A DNA stretch of 6,248 bases from an uncultured Oscillospiraceae bacterium (GTDB taxonomy: Bacteria; Bacillota_A; Clostridia; Oscillospirales; Oscillospiraceae). Of the stretch, positions 5,505 through 6,248 are shown one piece after another. Each line of letters begins with the position of its first letter. The first letter of the stretch is position 1. Below the pieces are notes generated by a model, which saw nothing but the letters and a program-made list of their open reading frames with translations, did not search any database and was not told where the DNA came from. The stretch is taken from contig CAAEOU010000035.1 in the NCBI GenBank assembly GCA_900757695.1, positions 1 to 6,248 on the forward strand, written 5' to 3'. A program made the position numbers and the translations under genes.

Positions 5505-5570
5505 GATGTAAAACGCTATATATAGATTTATAGCCAGCGACAAGTACGATATGTAGTAGTTGAAAAGGTC
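5505..5570. other. AT-rich spacer between the 202-aa gene and the ssb promoter
   Basis: This 66-nt stretch contains an inverted repeat GCTATA..TATAGC (5515-5534) with an AT-rich 8-nt loop. The minus-strand sequence after it is GTTTTAC, so it could act as a weak terminator for the gene at 5571-6179 or as an operator-like palindrome just upstream of the -35 box. Neither role is established. Confidence 0.35.
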
Positions 5571-6179
5571 TTACTCTGTAAGATGGTTCATAATACGGTA
5601 GTAGTCGTCCAATAGGTAGAACTGCGTTTTTGTTGGAGATGCAGTTTGGTAGTCAAAGATCAGACCATATAGGCTGCCGGTGCCATCCACTCCCAGGGAA
5701 CCAAACCAGCAGGACATCGTATGGCCGTTGAAATACCATAGCTGCAGGTCGTTATATTCCGATTCAGTAACGAGTCCTTTGCGTGCCAGCCGAAGGGCGT
5801 CATCTTCATTGATCAGAGGATGAGACAGAAAATGGCGGTAAAGAATATCGGACATACCAAGCGCCTGCTGGTAGGTAAGCGGGTTGGGATTGTCCAGCCA
5901 CCAGCGGGTCAGCGCTTCAAAGTCATGGATGACTGGGCGGGGCGTAAGGCTGCGGAATTGTTTTAGAAAAGCGATTACTGTTTTCGGAGCAGCTGGAGCC
6001 GGTACAGGTATTTCCTGCACACAGTCATTGAGAAAGGCAAACGCGATTTTTTCACCGGTTTTGTCCTCCAGCATCAGTCCGAAGCGTGACAAAGGAGCGA
6101 GCAGGAAATGCTCCAGCGCAAAGTTTTCTTCCAGAAAGCGATAGACTTTATATTGTTCGATGGTGTGGGGCTTATACAT
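5571..6179 (-). CDS. Hypothetical protein, 202 aa
   Basis: A soluble protein of unrecognised family. The start at 6179 is supported by AAAGGAGG at 6187-6194, 7 nt upstream, rather than the frame's earlier TTG at 6209. Visible features are an N-terminal helix-rich section (YKVYRFLEENFALEHFLL), a short Pro/Ala linker (EIPVPAPAAPK, 56-66), a central section with FEALTRWWLDNPNPLTYQQAL (88-107), a helix LINEDDALRLARKGLVTESEYNDL (122-145), and an aromatic C-terminal portion (LQLWYFNGHTMSCWFGSLG, FYLLDDYYRIMNHL). There is no TM segment, signal peptide, metal motif or catalytic signature I can name. It lies upstream of the ssb promoter, so it belongs to a separate upstream unit running off the right edge or starting in it. 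Its ribosome site and direction match its neighbours. The function is unknown. Confidence 0.78.
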   Translation of the reverse strand: MYKPHTIEQYKVYRFLEENFALEHFLLAPLSRFGLMLEDKTGEKIAFAFLNDCVQEIPVPAPAAPKTVIAFLKQFRSLTPRPVIHDFEALTRWWLDNPNPLTYQQALGMSDILYRHFLSHPLINEDDALRLARKGLVTESEYNDLQLWYFNGHTMSCWFGSLGVDGTGSLYGLIFDYQTASPTKTQFYLLDDYYRIMNHLTE

Positions 6180-6248
6180 AGGAAACCCTCCTTTCCTTGA
6201 TCTACCCAATAAATAGGGACAGAAGGAATGTATTCTGCAAAATATAAG

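Noticed and set aside
6180..6248. Possible 3' end of an upstream gene, or a promoter, at the right edge
   Set aside because: One frame ends in TAG after about 14 codons and TTGCAG / TATTTA could be read as promoter boxes with a 19-bp spacer, but neither is convincing in the short sequence available.

Overview
The window looks like an accessory or transfer-region segment of a mobile element, most likely an integrative and conjugative element (ICE) or large plasmid of a gut Clostridia host (Oscillospiraceae or Lachnospiraceae type). The reasons are Gram-positive style ribosome sites (AAGGAGG, AAAGGAG), moderate GC content, and a gene set typical of such elements: a divergent single-stranded DNA-binding protein, a DUF932 protein, a small sigma-like factor, a YkgJ-type cysteine-cluster protein and several short hypothetical proteins. 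No integrase, relaxase or conjugation ATPase lies in the window, so the mobile-element assignment is an inference from gene content. No rRNA, tRNA, CRISPR array or insertion sequence was seen.

Every credible gene is on the minus strand, so transcription runs right to left. In transcription order: an unknown 202-aa protein (5571-6179); a strong sigma-A-type promoter (5476-5504) with a structured leader of about 190 nt that ends in an intrinsic terminator (5314-5369); a divergent SSB (4876-5277); a terminator-like hairpin (4798-4860); a two-TM membrane protein (3944-4759); a DUF932 protein (2825-3898); a protein with a four-cysteine putative zinc site (1953-2786); another terminator-like hairpin (1869-1913); a sigma-70-like factor (1310-1849); an 81-aa hypothetical (1001-1246); a third terminator-like hairpin (910-944); a YkgJ-family protein (213-896); and the N-terminal 59 codons of a possible DUF6809-like protein running off the left edge (1-177).

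The most notable feature is regulatory. Four separate hairpin-plus-T-tract elements sit directly upstream of a downstream gene's ribosome site, and at three of them there is almost no room for a new promoter between the T-tract and the start codon. If all eight genes from ssb leftward are served by the single clear promoter, RNA polymerase must pass four intrinsic terminators. That suggests leader-based attenuation at ssb and either regulated antitermination or graded read-through downstream. The ssb leader also holds a 32-codon candidate leader ORF whose stop codon falls at the end of the 5' arm of the terminator, the geometry expected for translation-coupled attenuation.

Functionally, SSB, the DUF932 protein and the cysteine-containing protein plausibly form a DNA-handling module acting on single-stranded or replicating element DNA. 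The sigma-like factor may direct transcription of other element genes. The membrane protein, the 202-aa protein and the small proteins have no function I can name.
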